This document shows, in pieces, positions 7,316 to 17,200 of a stretch of 64,000 bases of DNA. The translations under genes were made by a program, and so were the position numbers. Source of the DNA: Lewinellaceae bacterium (GTDB lineage: Bacteria; Bacteroidota; Bacteroidia; Chitinophagales; Saprospiraceae); contig JACJYE010000012.1 of the NCBI GenBank assembly GCA_020636255.1, positions 124,001 to 188,000 of the forward strand. The letters run 5' to 3'. The notes beneath the pieces are model-generated. The model had not been told where the DNA came from. It did not search any database and was given only the letters and a program-made list of their open reading frames with translations. The first letter of the stretch is position 1. Each line of letters starts with the position of its first letter.

Positions 7316-9373
7316 TTATTTATTGCTCTTTACTAGTTTCTGTACCTGTAGCAGCCTACCCTGCCCATCCAGTATGCGGACGAAATAGATACCGGCAGGA
7401 TAAGACGAGGCATCCCATTGTACTTCGTGTTGCCCAACGCTTTGCCAGCCATCGGCCAGCACCGACAGGCGTTTTCCGTCCATGCCATAGGCCTCCAGCT
7501 TCATGGGCCCATCCTTTTCTACTATATAGCGGATGGCCACCGTTTGGCTGAAAGGGTTCGGGTAGCTCGACATCACGGCCTGCGGCCCGGCGGCAGGTGC
7601 GCTCAGCCCAAGGCCCGATGCCGGTACGTTATCTGCGGTGGCCGTCGGGATGGCGCCGCTACATTCGCTTTCACCGCTCCAGGGCAGTGAAACGAAGGGG
7701 AAGCCGTTGATGAAGGGCTTGTCGTTGGCCTCCACACCGGTGGAATATGTCAGCACATTCAGCAGGCCCTGGGTAACGGGGTTGGCCTCGCCGGCCGTGT
7801 AGTCATCGTACCATAAGCCAATGGCGGCCAGGGCAACACCAGCTACAGCCTGCAGCTCAATACGGGTGACATCATCCTCCATGCGGCGTCCGTTGGGGAA
7901 GCCATCCATATTGGGGATGAATTGCAGGCTGGTACTGGAGTTGTATTCCGGGTCGGTAAGCCCCAGCACGGCAGCCTGCACCAACCCCAGCGAACTGAAC
8001 TGTGGATGGTTGCGGGGTGTTGGCGGCACGGCCATGTTCAGGCGCAGCATATCTCCGCCATTTGGCAGGAAATTGTTAACGAAGGGCTTTCCGGCTGCCA
8101 GCGGGTTGCCGTTCTTGCCAGTGGCCAGCTGATAGGGCGGGAAGTTGGGTACTCCCGTATGGAAAACCGGCCAGAGGTCTACCGAACGCGGCATACCCGG
8201 GCCGGGCAGCAGCAGGGCGCCAAAAATAGCGTCATCCAGGGCTGTACCGGCTACAGCCGGGCTTCCTTTCAGGCCGTAAAGGCCATCCTGGCCGTTGCCA
8301 AAATCGAATGCCTGCAGGGAATTGCGCTGAATGCGCAGCGCCGCGAAAGCAGGCACAGCGCCGCCAAAAAGATCGTCATCCATATACAGCGCCAGCTCGG
8401 GATTGTAAAAATACTGGTCGAGCAGGGTGTCTTGTAATTCCTTGTAAGGGCTCAGGCTGTTCCAGTAGTCCTTCATGCCGATGGGGATCACGGCCTCATT
8501 CGTCAGCGGCATGCCTAAGCGGGATACTTGTATCCAGTCGCCGGTATAAGATTCATGGCCGGGGGATAAGGTACGAATACGGGGCCGGCTGGCCGAAGCC
8601 CAGACGCCTATCACATAATCCGGGTCAAGGATATTCTCGATAGAACCGGCGCCTTTTTTGCGCAGATAGGGTATGGGAATTTCCAACGCGATAGCACTGA
8701 CGTTCTTGCAGGCCAGCCCGTCGCGGGGGTCGCCATTCTGCCGCGGAGCATCGCCAAGGTCGAAGATACCGCCAAGGTCGACGAAGAAGGGGTCGTCAAC
8801 AGGGCCGCAGAAGACCTTTTCCCCAGTATGGGTATTGCGGATGGCCGCCCGGAACAGGTCGCCGTAAGAAGAGCCCAACCCGATCGGGGAGTCGATGGAA
8901 CGCTCGCCAATATACGGCGGTGGCACAGGGCCGTTGACCATAATGGGTATGAAGCTCGCACCACCATTCGTACTCTTCTCCAGGCGGTAAACCGTTCTCA
9001 GGTTCTGCTTGCCCAGGCGGATGTTAAAGAAGGTGGTGGGGTCCTCATTCCGATGATAGAAGGTAAAGCGGTAAATGATCTCGTCTCCCGGTTTGGAGGC
9101 ATCGTTGTCGATGTGGATCTCATAGCGTATGTTTTCCCCAAAACCGTAATAATTGGGGCCTCCGTGCGGCAGTTGCATGGGCACGAAATTGGCAATGATC
9201 ACGATGTTGCGCGGGTTGCGCGGGTTGCGGAAGGCATATAGGTCCGTATTATCCGCCAACGGGTCGTTGGCGATGAGCGGGGCCTCCCGGTGGCTGGATG
9301 CCGCCAGCGGCGTGGCCACGGTTAAAAAGGCCAGCAGGAGCACCACCAGTTGAATGAGTCTGTGCGTTTTCAT
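7316..9373 (-). CDS. DUF4331 family protein with T9SS sorting domain
   Basis: 685 residues. A signal peptide (~1-25, LIQLVVLLLAFLTVATPLAA) is followed at once by the DUF4331 hallmark SSHREAPLIANDPLADNTDL. The DUF4331 domain covers about residues 26-590 and includes KDYWNSLSPYKELQDTLLDQ and several Asn/Asp-rich segments. The last ~80 residues are a type IX secretion sorting domain (SSYPNPFSQTVAIRYIVE ... AGIYFVRILDGQGRLLQVQK). The biochemical role of DUF4331 is unknown; a surface or secreted location follows from the sorting domain. A paralogue lies 35 bases upstream on the same strand, with no terminator between, suggesting co-transcription. Confidence 0.92.
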   Translation of the reverse strand: MKTHRLIQLVVLLLAFLTVATPLAASSHREAPLIANDPLADNTDLYAFRNPRNPRNIVIIANFVPMQLPHGGPNYYGFGENIRYEIHIDNDASKPGDEIIYRFTFYHRNEDPTTFFNIRLGKQNLRTVYRLEKSTNGGASFIPIMVNGPVPPPYIGERSIDSPIGLGSSYGDLFRAAIRNTHTGEKVFCGPVDDPFFVDLGGIFDLGDAPRQNGDPRDGLACKNVSAIALEIPIPYLRKKGAGSIENILDPDYVIGVWASASRPRIRTLSPGHESYTGDWIQVSRLGMPLTNEAVIPIGMKDYWNSLSPYKELQDTLLDQYFYNPELALYMDDDLFGGAVPAFAALRIQRNSLQAFDFGNGQDGLYGLKGSPAVAGTALDDAIFGALLLPGPGMPRSVDLWPVFHTGVPNFPPYQLATGKNGNPLAAGKPFVNNFLPNGGDMLRLNMAVPPTPRNHPQFSSLGLVQAAVLGLTDPEYNSSTSLQFIPNMDGFPNGRRMEDDVTRIELQAVAGVALAAIGLWYDDYTAGEANPVTQGLLNVLTYSTGVEANDKPFINGFPFVSLPWSGESECSGAIPTATADNVPASGLGLSAPAAGPQAVMSSYPNPFSQTVAIRYIVEKDGPMKLEAYGMDGKRLSVLADGWQSVGQHEVQWDASSYPAGIYFVRILDGQGRLLQVQKLVKSNK

Positions 9374-9408
9374 GATTTCTGTTTTATGGTTTTGAAATGG
9401 GCCGGTGA

Positions 9409-11148
9409 TCAGTTGGGCTCCCCTGCTTTCGTACCCCGCCAGGGCGACGCCAGGTAGGGAAAACTGTCCTTGAAGAGCGCATCGTTGGCCTCTACACCGG
9501 TGCTGTACGTCAACACGTCAAGCAGATCCTGTGTTAAGGGATTAGCGTCGCCGGCCGTATAGTCGTCGTACCAAAGCCCCACAGCCGCCAGGGCGATACC
9601 GGCAACGGCCTGCAGTTCGATGCGCGTTACGTCGTCCTCCAGTCGGCGTCCGTTGGGAAATCCGTCCATATTGGGAATGAATTGCAGATCGGCACTGCTG
9701 TTGTAAGCGGGGTCAGTCAGGCCCAGCACGGCGGCCTGAACAATACCCAATGCACTGAACTGCGGATCGTTGCGGGAGGTTACCGGCACGGCCATGTTCA
9801 GGCGCAGCATGTCGCCGCCATTGGGCAGGAAGTTGTTAATAAAAGGCTTCCCGGCCGCCAATGGGTTGCCGTTCTTGCCGGTAGCCAGCTGGTAGGGTGG
9901 GAAGTTGGGCACGCCAGTATGGAATATCGGCCAAAGGTCGACGGAACGTGGCAAACCCGGGCCGGGCAACAGCAGGGCGCCGAATACCGCATCATCCAGG
10001 GCGGTACCGGCAACGGCAGCGCTACCTTTCAGGCCGTAAAGCCCGTCGTGCCCATTGCCAAAGTCAAAGGCCTGCAGGGAATTGCGCTGGATACGCAGTG
10101 CGGCGAAGGCCGGCACTGCGCCGCCATAGAGATCATCGTCCATATACAGGGCCAGCTCGGGATTGTAGAAATACTTGTCGAGCAGGGTATCGCTCAGCTC
10201 CTCATACGGCGTCAGGCTGTTCCAGTAGTCTTTCATGCCGATGGGGATCACAGCTTCATTCGTCAGGGGCATACCCAGACGGGATACCTGCACCCAGTCG
10301 CCCGACTCCTCCGGGGCCAGGCTGCCGTCGACTATCGTGCGCACGGCGCGCCGGCTGGCCGAAGCCCAGATGCCTATCACATAATCGGAGTCCAGGATAT
10401 TGGCCGGCTGCGCCGCAGCACCTGCTTTCAGCAAGGTGGAAATAGGGACCTGAATGGCGATGCTGTGCACATTATACTGTGCCAACCCGTCTCGCGACGG
10501 GCCGTTCTGTCGCGGGGCGTTGCCCAGGTCAAAGATCCCTCCCAGGTCGACGAAGAAGGGGTCATCGGCAGGGCCGCAATAGACGCGCTCTCCCCCGCTG
10601 CTCATCATAATGGCCTGTGAGATCAGCGATTCATAATCGGTATTCAACCCGACAGCGCTCTCTATCGAACGGGGGCCGATGTTGGGCGGCGGTACGATGC
10701 CATCCATGATGAGCAAGTCGAAAGTGGCCCCGCCATCCATGCTGCGCTCCATCGTATACGTGGTTTTCAGGTTCTGTGCCCCCAGCCGGATGTTGAAAAA
10801 AGTGCTCAGGCCTTCGTTCTCGCGATGAAAGGTAAAACGATAGATGATCTCGTCACCCGGGACGGAGTAGTCATTGTCGATATGGATCTCATACCGAATG
10901 TTTTCCCCGAAGGTGTAGTAATTCGGCCCGCCAAAGGGCAACTGCGCGGGGATGTAGTTGGCGATGATCGTAATGGTGTTGGGATCATCGGGGCTTCGGA
11001 AGGCGTACAGGTCGGTATTGTCGGCCAATGGGTCATTGGCGATCAACGGCGCCTCCCGGTGGCTGGAGGCAAAGGCCTGTATCCCCGTCAAAGCCATCAG
11101 GCACAGCAGGCTGGCCCAGGTTTTAAAAGGATTTAAGATCTGTTTCAT
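9409..11148 (-). CDS. DUF4331 family protein without T9SS domain
   Basis: About 579 residues from the Met at 11148, which begins a signal peptide (MKQILNPFKTWASLLCLMAL, cleaved near FAS). It is a close paralogue of the gene at 7316-9373: SSHREAPLIANDPLADNTDL and SVDLWPIFHTGVPNFPPYQL occur at matching places. It stops at SPWRGTKAGEPN with no T9SS sorting domain, so the product is probably periplasmic while its twin goes to the surface. The start overlaps by 26 bases the end of a TonB-receptor remnant (11123-11845). A longer in-frame start at 11229 lies in remnant sequence and is unlikely. Confidence 0.9.
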   Translation of the reverse strand: MKQILNPFKTWASLLCLMALTGIQAFASSHREAPLIANDPLADNTDLYAFRSPDDPNTITIIANYIPAQLPFGGPNYYTFGENIRYEIHIDNDYSVPGDEIIYRFTFHRENEGLSTFFNIRLGAQNLKTTYTMERSMDGGATFDLLIMDGIVPPPNIGPRSIESAVGLNTDYESLISQAIMMSSGGERVYCGPADDPFFVDLGGIFDLGNAPRQNGPSRDGLAQYNVHSIAIQVPISTLLKAGAAAQPANILDSDYVIGIWASASRRAVRTIVDGSLAPEESGDWVQVSRLGMPLTNEAVIPIGMKDYWNSLTPYEELSDTLLDKYFYNPELALYMDDDLYGGAVPAFAALRIQRNSLQAFDFGNGHDGLYGLKGSAAVAGTALDDAVFGALLLPGPGLPRSVDLWPIFHTGVPNFPPYQLATGKNGNPLAAGKPFINNFLPNGGDMLRLNMAVPVTSRNDPQFSALGIVQAAVLGLTDPAYNSSADLQFIPNMDGFPNGRRLEDDVTRIELQAVAGIALAAVGLWYDDYTAGDANPLTQDLLDVLTYSTGVEANDALFKDSFPYLASPWRGTKAGEPN

Positions 11149-11845
11149 GAAATGAATATTTTGGGTGAAAAAATTCCGTATCGAGGAGGTTCTGAACGCC
11201 GATGCCCAACTCGAGCTTTGGAAAAGCATAACTGATCGCAGCGTCTATCAGGAAGTAACCCTCTGCCTTCAGGCTGTTGTCCTCATTGGCAGGGCGGGGC
11301 CCCAGATACCGGTAGCGGGCCGAGCCTGACCAGCCGCCGGGAAAGCTGGCTGTAAGGCCGCCCGTGCTGGTGAAGGTGGGTGCGAGGGGAATATAGGCCT
11401 CTGCATCGGGCACCCCCTTCGCCCGGGGGAAAGCATAGTTGAAGTCTGCATCCGCATTCAGCCAGGAAGCCGGCTGCAGGCGTATCGACAGGCTGGCGCC
11501 AAGACGGCTGGTTTCCCCCGATGGCTCAACGACCCCTTCATCACCCACATATACGAACTCCTGCCCGAGGTGCAGGTGCCATATTCCCGCCTGCGCCAAC
11601 AGGTGGGGCATTGGCTTAGCGATAAGGTTGAGCTCGTTGCCAAAGGCTCGCGGCAATATCTGCCTGCCGTCCTGCTGGACAACAACCCTGGTATCGTTGG
11701 AATGGAAGCTAAAGCCCGATTGCAGGTTGGCCTGTAGATAAGGCGAAAACCGGTAGAACAGGATAGCGAGGTTTTTCATTGAGCTTGATCTTTGCAGGTT
11801 TTGGGTTATTTCACCTTCAGGTACGAAAGGGTTGCCGGAGCCGGA
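11123..11845 (-). pseudogene. Remnant of a TonB-dependent receptor beta-barrel
   Basis: The frame from about 11845 to 11123 encodes part of the C-terminal beta-barrel of a TonB-dependent receptor. Barrel-like segments are FSPYLQANLQSGFSFHSNDT, GQEFVYVGDEGVVEPSGE, IPLAPTFTSTGGLTASFPGG, ARYRYLGPRPANEDN and AISYAFPKLELGIGVQNLLD. There is no signal peptide, plug or upstream barrel, and the last strands with the C-terminal aromatic residue are missing: after NLLDTEFF the frame runs into the start of the DUF4331 gene and stops at 11123. It therefore looks truncated at both ends. An in-frame Met at 11779 could start a 218-residue product, but that would not be a functional receptor. Confidence 0.75.
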
Positions 11846-12103
11846 TTAAAAAAAAGCACATTTTTTTTCAGGCTGCCTTTGTGGAAGGTGTTCACTGCCA
11901 AACCCGAAAGTCGCCAAACTGACTACTTCAGCATTTCCATTCTTTTTTTTCCACTAAAAAATACCGATATTTCAAAAATCAACTTTCCGGCAACCGAGAA
12001 TAAACTACCCCAAATCACCTCCTGCCCGCCTTTCGGGGGCTTCAGCCGGCTGTGCCAAGCAGCATTTTTTCCAAAACAAAAATCTAATACAAAAACCGAC
12101 GCC
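11846..12103. other. Non-coding gap upstream of FG-GAP gene
   Basis: An AT-rich stretch between the TonB-receptor remnant and the secreted FG-GAP protein. It contains several homopolymer runs but no recognisable gene or clear TAnnTTTG promoter. It must hold the promoter for 12104-14257, and it marks the breakpoint where the upstream part of the TonB receptor was lost. Confidence 0.5.
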
Positions 12104-14257
12104 ATGCGAAATGCCTTTGCGGCTATAGTGGGCCTCCTGTCCGTTGTTTCGGTTGTGGCCCAACCCTATGCGTTTTTTCCTGCCGAAGATATCCCCTTCT
12201 TCAGCAACGGCCACCAACTGCCCTATGCCCTGGCCGGTGGCTTGGAGGCCCCGCAATTTGTAGAAATGGGCCTTAACAGCGACGAGCTGCCCGACCTCAT
12301 CGCCTTCGACCGCGCAGGCTCCAAGGCTATCCCTTTCGAGGCGTACGTGGCCGCCGAGGGCATCCGTTACCGCTATGCGCCGGCATACGAAGCTTTTTTT
12401 CCGCCCCTGTACCAGTTTTTTCAGGCTGCCGACCTCAATTGCGACGGGCTGGCCGACCTGCTGACCATGGAGCCGCTGACGAGCGCCGCCGATGTCGCGC
12501 TGAAAGTATACCTGCAACAGCCCGGAGGGCCCAACACGCTGGCCTTCGAAGCGCACATGCTCCGCCTGCTTAACAACCCTGATACCGTAATCCGCATCCA
12601 TGCCTTCGACCTGCCCACCGTCGCGGATATCAATGGCGATGGGCTGCTCGACATCCTGTACATCCCCCAAAGCAGCACGCAGATACAGTATTACGAAAAT
12701 ATTTCCGCGATGATGGGCAGTTGCGACAGCCTCGCCTTCGAACTGCGCGACGACTGCTGGGGCAATGCCAGCTACGAACTGGACGGTAGCTTCCTGCTGC
12801 ACAACTGCGGGCCGCGCTCGGTAGGCTGCGCCGGCTCCGCCATGCTGGCCACTGACGAGGATGGGGACGGCGACAAAGACCTGTTGTTCAGCGGCATCTA
12901 CGACACCCGCATCAGGAAGCTCATCAACGGTGGAAATACCGTTGAAGCGGACCTCATCTCTCAGGACGAAAGCTGGCTCCAGGATGGTGAGCCCCTGATG
13001 GAATTTCCGGCGCCCTACCTGGTGAAACTCGGCCAGCAAAACACCTTCGATCTGCTGGTAGCCACCAACAGGCTGAGCGGCGTGGGTGCAGGGCTGGGAA
13101 ACACGAAGATCTACCGCTTTAGCGGATCAGAAGAAACGGGCGGATGGGAGCTCCTGACAGATGATTTCCTGATCCGGGACATGGTAGACCCCGGCTTTCG
13201 CAGCAGCCCTGCCGTCTGGGATGCCAATGGCGATGGCCTGCCCGACCTCCTGGTAGCTTACAACAAACCCCATGTCGTATACGGTTATGTGTCCGCTATC
13301 GCGCTATACCTGAATGAAGGCACCGCCACCCAGCCCGCTTTCCACCTGGCGGCCGACGATTGCGGCGGCCTGCTCGCCAGCGCGCTAAAGGCTATCCACC
13401 CCACCTTTGGCGATATCGACGGTGACGGCCAGGCCGAGCTCGTGATAGGGCTGGCCGACGGCAAGCTGCGCACCTACCACGCGACAGCGGGCGACAGCCC
13501 CGAGTTCACCTTAATGGCCCCCGGCCCGTTTGACAGCTTTCAACTCAACGGTTTCGCCAAGCCCCAGCTGATCGACGTCAACGACGATGGGCTGCCCGAC
13601 CTGGCTTGCGGCACGCGCAACGGCACCACTACCCTGCTGATTAATGAAGGTACTGCCGAGGCGCCAAGCTTCACCCTGTCCACCGATACCCTGGGCGGCA
13701 TCGTCCCTCAGGGGTACTTTCAGGAGAACAGCCCGTTCCTGCTGCCTGCCGGCGACGGGTTATTCTGGCTTTACAACGGGCAGTATGACGGCAAGGCAAG
13801 CCTCTACAAAGGGCAGCCAGGACAGGATTTTTTCCTGATGGAAAAAAATATCAGCCCCGTAGATGTGGGCGAACGCGCGTCGATCTGCCTGTACGACCTC
13901 AACGGCGACCAGCTACCTGAGCTCATCGCCGGCAACATGCGGGGAGGTATAGAGATCTTTACCCCTACCCCGGTGAGCGGCCATGCAAGCCCGCGCCAGG
14001 CCGGCGGAACGATAACCGTATTCCCGAACCCCAGCCCGGGTGAAGAAGTATTCCTGTCCCTTCCCCTGGCCGATGGCCCTTTGCAGTTGCTCCTGTATGA
14101 CGCCACCGGCCACCTTGCCCTGGAAAAACGCCTGGCGGACGGCCCTGTACCGCACCCCCTACGCATCGGCCTGCACGGATTGCCGGGAGGGATATATTAT
14201 TATAGCATACGAACACCACAATACTATTTCAACGGAAAATTGATCGTAAACCAATAG
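12104..14257 (+). CDS. Secreted FG-GAP/VCBS repeat protein with T9SS sorting domain
   Basis: 717 residues from the Met at 12104, which opens a signal peptide (MRNAFAAIVGLLSVVSVVAQ). An upstream in-frame Met at 11792 would add ~100 residues of unlikely sequence. At least eight calcium-binding DxNxDG-type loops are visible, for example DLNCDGLADLL, DINGDGLLDIL, DEDGDGDKDLL, DANGDGLPDLL, DIDGDGQAELV and DVNDDGLPDLA, as in FG-GAP/VCBS beta-propellers. The C-terminus (ITVFPNPSPGEEVFLSLPL ... LPGGIYYYSI) is a T9SS sorting domain. The product is probably secreted or surface-bound; its ligand is unknown. The large repeat adhesin starts 3 bases after its stop, so the two are likely one transcription unit. 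Confidence 0.88.
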   Translation: MRNAFAAIVGLLSVVSVVAQPYAFFPAEDIPFFSNGHQLPYALAGGLEAPQFVEMGLNSDELPDLIAFDRAGSKAIPFEAYVAAEGIRYRYAPAYEAFFPPLYQFFQAADLNCDGLADLLTMEPLTSAADVALKVYLQQPGGPNTLAFEAHMLRLLNNPDTVIRIHAFDLPTVADINGDGLLDILYIPQSSTQIQYYENISAMMGSCDSLAFELRDDCWGNASYELDGSFLLHNCGPRSVGCAGSAMLATDEDGDGDKDLLFSGIYDTRIRKLINGGNTVEADLISQDESWLQDGEPLMEFPAPYLVKLGQQNTFDLLVATNRLSGVGAGLGNTKIYRFSGSEETGGWELLTDDFLIRDMVDPGFRSSPAVWDANGDGLPDLLVAYNKPHVVYGYVSAIALYLNEGTATQPAFHLAADDCGGLLASALKAIHPTFGDIDGDGQAELVIGLADGKLRTYHATAGDSPEFTLMAPGPFDSFQLNGFAKPQLIDVNDDGLPDLACGTRNGTTTLLINEGTAEAPSFTLSTDTLGGIVPQGYFQENSPFLLPAGDGLFWLYNGQYDGKASLYKGQPGQDFFLMEKNISPVDVGERASICLYDLNGDQLPELIAGNMRGGIEIFTPTPVSGHASPRQAGGTITVFPNPSPGEEVFLSLPLADGPLQLLLYDATGHLALEKRLADGPVPHPLRIGLHGLPGGIYYYSIRTPQYYFNGKLIVNQ

Positions 14258-14260
14258 CAC

Positions 14261-17200
14261 ATGAGAGAACGCTTTACACACAAGATCACCCTGACGATTG
14301 CCCTGTTATTCCTTTTCGCCCTGCCGCCGCTTTTGGCCTGCGACGGGTCGGGTTACGTCTACAATGGCATTACCGATAACGGCGACGGCACTTTTACCCT
14401 CAATATGACGATCCACATCGCAGGGGGCGACTACCCCGGCGGTATCCTGGGCGGCACCCAGGGTTTTTATTTTTCCACCAACGCTCCGGGTGGAATGATC
14501 AGCGTGACCCCGCTGACGCTGACCAGCCTCAACGGCACCTCCCTGACGGGCGTGATCTCCGGGAGTACCGTCACCTGGGGCACCCCTGGCGCAGGCCCTT
14601 TTTTCGTTGCCAGCAACGAGCCGACACAGACCTTCAACATCATGGTGACGGTAAGTGGTTTTCCCAGCATGTGGAACGGCGGCGGCATGGAAAATAACGG
14701 TTGCCCCGGAGGCCCCGGCACCAGCACCCCCTCGCCGGGATATTCCGGCACGATCTGCCTGCCTCCTTCCATTCAGGTGCTGCCGCCACCCAGCCCTATC
14801 TGTCAAGGCGACCCCATCACGCTGGAAGCTATCCCTTCTCTGGGTTCCACGGTTTCGTGGTCGAACGGGCAGGTAGGCGCTACGATCACTTATGTGCCTA
14901 CTGTTTCCACGACGCTGACGGCAACGGCGCAAAGTGCCTGCGGGGCCGCTACAGGGTCCATAGCCATCAACGTCAACCCGCAGCCTACGCTGGCGCCTTT
15001 TAATGCCATCAACATTTGTGAAGGAGAGCTGATCACGCTGACGGCCAACGCTCAGAACGCGGACCTCATCGAGTGGGACAACGGCTTTTTCGGGCCGACT
15101 ATCGTTTTTGCGCCGGATGAGACCAACACGATAACGGTCACGGCTTCCAACATCTGCGGCGAAGTCACCCAACTGGTGCCCATTACCGTTACGCCGCTAC
15201 CCGTGCTGTCCGTATTACTGGGCGACCAGATCATCTGCCAGGGAGAGCTCGCCGACCTGGAGGTTTATGTGGAAAATGCCACCAGCTTTTCCTGGTCGAA
15301 CGGCCCGCCAACCCCGGCGATCACCGTCAGCCCGGCGCAGACAACCGTTTATACCGCTACGGCCTCCAACCAATGCCTTACCCTGCAGGAAGACATCGTC
15401 GTAGAAGTGCTGCCCCTGCCCTCTCTCGATGTGATACAGGGCGGCCAGGACATCTGCCTGGGGGAGAGCGCCACCCTGGACGTTTTTGCGGAAAACGCCG
15501 ATTTCCTGTCCTGGAATATCGGTTCCAACAACGCCCAGATCACCGTAACCCCCAACCAAACGACGCAATACATAGCAACGGCCGGCAATATCTGCGGCTC
15601 CGTAAATGAAACCATAACGGTAGAAGTATTACCGCCGCCGGTGCTGACTGTCCTCCAGGGCAGCCAGTCGATCTGCCAGGGGCAGAGCGCTACGCTCAGC
15701 GTCGATGTGCAAAACGAAGACAACCTGTCGTGGAATACCGGCAGTAATAACCCCTCCATTACGGTGAGCCCGGCACAGGATCAAAGCTTCACGGTAACGG
15801 CCAGCAATACCTGCGGCCAGGTGGATACGACGCTCGAAGTCATCATCACGCCCCCGCCTTCTTTTACCGTTTTACAAGGCGAACAGGACATCTGCGAGGG
15901 CGACAGCCTCACCCTCGCTATCGATCCCGAATTTGCCAGCCAGGTCCTCTGGTCCGGTGGCAGTACGGATACGAGCATTACCGTTTCGCCCACACAAAAC
16001 ACTACCTACGATGTATTGGTGAGCAATGGCTGCGGCCAGGCCGACACGGCCTTCAACATCGGGGTTTCTCCGCTACCCGTACTGAACATCCTGGATGGCA
16101 GCCAGGACATCTGCGCCGGCCAGAGCGCCACCCTGAACGTACAGCCTTTCAACGAAGACGCCCTGAGCTGGAGCACCGGCGCTACGGATACCACACTCAC
16201 TGTTAGCCCCGCGCAGACCGAAACCTATGTTGCTGTTGCTTCCAACACCTGTGGCCAGGACAGCGCCCAGATCACGATAACGGTTAACCCTACATTCGAA
16301 GCCCCGTTAAGCCTGGAAGCCTGCCCCGGCACTACCGTCACCTATGCCGGGCAGGTGCTCGCTCCGGGCGACAGCCAGAGTTTCACCTTCTCTTCGCTGG
16401 CGGGTTGCGACTCTGTGGTAAACGTCAACGTGCTGGAACTGCCGGACTTTGAAAACGACCTCAGCCTCCAGGCCTGTACCGGAAGTACTGCTATGTATAA
16501 TGGCATGCAACTGCCCCCGGGCACGATGCAGAGCTTCGTGTTCACAGCAGCCAACGGCTGCGACTCTACCGTAAATGTGACGGTGCAGGAAGTAAATATC
16601 ATCCAGGAAAGCCTTGCCCTGCAAACCTGCCCCGGCACGACGATCGACTACAGCGGCACACCATTAGCACCGGGCGACAGCCAGGATTTTACTTTCGTCG
16701 GGCAAAGCGGCTGCGACTCCATCGTCACCGTTACGGTTGCGGCATTGCCGGTATTTGAGACGAGCCTAACCCTCGAGGCCTGCACCGGCACTACTGTCGA
16801 CTACAATGGCACGGCGCTCCAGCCCGGCGACAGCCAGAGCTTTGTCTTTACGGCTGCCAACGGCTGCGATTCCACCGTTAACGTCTCGGTTATGGAATTG
16901 CCTGCTTTTGATACCAACCTCTCCTTTGATGCTTGTTCCGGCTCCTCCATCGACTACAACGGCAATGCCATAACCGCCGGCGACAGCCAGAGCTTTGTCT
17001 TTCCCGCTTCCAACGGCTGCGATTCCACTGTTAACGTCTCGGTGTTGGAGCTGCCCACTTTTGAAACCAGCCTAACCCTAGAGGCCTGTTCCGGAACGGC
17101 CGTCGACTACAACGGCACCTCGCTCTTGCCCGGCGACAGCCAGCCTTTCCTTTATACGGCAGCCAACGGTTGTGATTCCACCGTTAACGTCTCCGTAATG

